This document shows, piece by piece, positions 5,742 to 6,341 of a stretch of DNA of 6,341 nucleotides; the first letter of the stretch is position 1, and the number at the start of each line of letters is the position of its first letter. Origin of the DNA: an uncultured Roseburia sp. (GTDB lineage: Bacteria; Bacillota; Clostridia; Lachnospirales; Lachnospiraceae); NCBI GenBank assembly GCA_905206195.1, contig CAJLGN010000083.1, positions 1-6,341 of the forward strand, given 5' to 3'. The notes under the pieces were generated by a model. That model was not told the origin of the DNA and made no database searches. It was given only the letters and a program-made list of their open reading frames with translations. The translations under genes and the position numbers were made by a program.

Positions 5742-6341
5742 GAAGAGAACATTCCGGGAATGGAAAAATAAAAAGCATGATGGAAGGCAGGGCTGCCCGC
5801 GCTTTTGTGGTCGCAGCCTCTGCCTTTTTTTGTGTGTTGACAATGCTTGAGTTTGCGGCGTTTCGGTTGGAGTGGAATGTCCCGGCGCTCGGCGGTGTGC
5901 GAGACTTCTGGAGCGAGGAGATGCAGAAGGGAGAGCTGGCGCTGGACGAAAGCACGGAGAATGTGCTGTTCGATGGGCCGAGTGCTCCTGGACGAGAAAA
6001 GGGGGCGGATGTGAAGACACAGGGAGGCGGGAGCGATCCAGGCGCCTCCGAGGAGGGGAGCACTGGGGGAGATGGGGCAGTTTCTGGCGGAAATCAATCA
6101 GGGATAGTGGGGGAAGCGGAGGATGGGATCAGCGGTATGTCAGGTGCGGACAGTCATGGCGGAGCGGATGCGCCTGAGAATGGCAAGCAGGAGCAGAAGC
6201 CGGAATTTCCCTACTATATCCGAATCAACCGGAGGCAGAACTGTATCACCGTCTACACCGTGGATGAGGGTGGGGAATATACGATTCCGCACCGGGCGAT
6301 GCTCTGCTCCACAGGACTATACAACGCAACGCCCACGGGAA
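5738..6341 (+). CDS. Membrane-anchored L,D-transpeptidase (YkuD) family protein, N-terminal part (truncated by window edge)
   Basis: The frame is open from ATG 5738 to the right edge (201 codons visible). AGGTG (5725-5729) lies 8 nt before the ATG. Residues 1-21 are basic, residues 22-42 form one hydrophobic helix (AFVVAASAFFCVLTMLEFAAF), and residues 80-155 are a low-complexity linker rich in Gly, Ser, Glu and Asp. From residue 157 the sequence FPYYIRINRRQNCITVYTV, then AMLCSTG and ATPTG, matches the beginning of a YkuD/ErfK L,D-transpeptidase domain. These enzymes use a Cys to make 3-3 cross-links or attach proteins to peptidoglycan outside the membrane. The catalytic Cys motif lies beyond the window, so activity cannot be judged. 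ATGs at 5777 and 5780 are alternative starts that keep the helix. A terminator-like hairpin falls within codons 16-32. Confidence 0.8.
   Translation, partial: MRREHSGNGKIKSMMEGRAARAFVVAASAFFCVLTMLEFAAFRLEWNVPALGGVRDFWSEEMQKGELALDESTENVLFDGPSAPGREKGADVKTQGGGSDPGASEEGSTGGDGAVSGGNQSGIVGEAEDGISGMSGADSHGGADAPENGKQEQKPEFPYYIRINRRQNCITVYTVDEGGEYTIPHRAMLCSTGLYNATPTG
5785..5831 (+). terminator. Intrinsic-terminator-like hairpin inside the 5' end of the transpeptidase gene
   Basis: AGGCAGGGCTGC (5785-5796) pairs with GCAGCCTCTGCCT (5813-5825) with a single bulged base, around a 16-nt loop, followed directly by a run of Ts ending at 5831 (seven Ts in all, 5825-5831). This has the form of a good rho-independent terminator. 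It lies 110 nt after the aspartokinase stop but inside the predicted coding region of the next gene. A competing short hairpin, GGCA-GGGC-TGCC (5786-5797), could form in the left arm. Confidence 0.55.

Noticed and set aside
5837..5865. TTGACA at 5837-5842 as a -35 element
   Set aside because: No -10-like sequence lies at 16-18 bp, and the site is inside the membrane-helix codons.
5645..6097. Minus-strand open frames over the transpeptidase N-terminus
   Set aside because: The plus-strand frame has a ribosome binding site, a membrane helix and a YkuD start; the minus frames arise from the Gly-rich linker.

Overview
The window looks like a chromosomal segment of a Gram-positive Clostridia-type bacterium, most likely a member of the Lachnospiraceae. 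This rests on the DUF4474 protein, the style of the aspartokinase (439 aa, monofunctional, SAPGKR and SRGGSD motifs), the lrgAB pair, the purine-rich ribosome binding sites and the moderate GC content. The family assignments come from recognising protein motifs by eye; no database search was run. All genes are on the + strand. I see no RNA gene, mobile element, CRISPR array or prophage.

Layout: (1) nt 1-353 hold the C-terminal receiver domain of a gene that starts upstream, probably a hybrid sensor histidine kinase. (2) nt 354-529 form a non-coding gap with a candidate extended -10 promoter and two dyads. (3) nt 530-1578 hold lrgA and lrgB, overlapping by 4 bp (TTGA). (4) After a 91-bp gap come three tightly spaced genes: a LysM protein without a signal peptide and with a helical C-terminal region (1670-2419), a membrane-anchored DUF4474 protein (2419-3360, 1-bp overlap), and a calcineurin-like phosphoesterase with a GTG start (3411-4208). 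(5) nt 4209-4355 hold a strong sigma-A-type promoter and three copies of TAAATCG, upstream of (6) a monofunctional aspartokinase (4356-5675). (7) From 5738 to the right edge runs the N-terminal part of a membrane-anchored L,D-transpeptidase-type (YkuD) protein. A terminator-like hairpin lies inside its first codons, and a 16-codon micro-ORF overlaps its start.

Functionally, most of the window concerns the cell envelope. It has a signalling receiver, an LrgAB membrane pair (holin-like or small organic acid transport), a LysM protein, a membrane-anchored protein of unknown function, a cytosolic metallophosphoesterase and a peptidoglycan cross-linking enzyme. Aspartokinase feeds the diaminopimelate, lysine, threonine and methionine pathway, and diaminopimelate is usually a peptidoglycan precursor. 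The least understood part is the LysM / DUF4474 / phosphoesterase cassette, which may be a small functional unit of unknown role.
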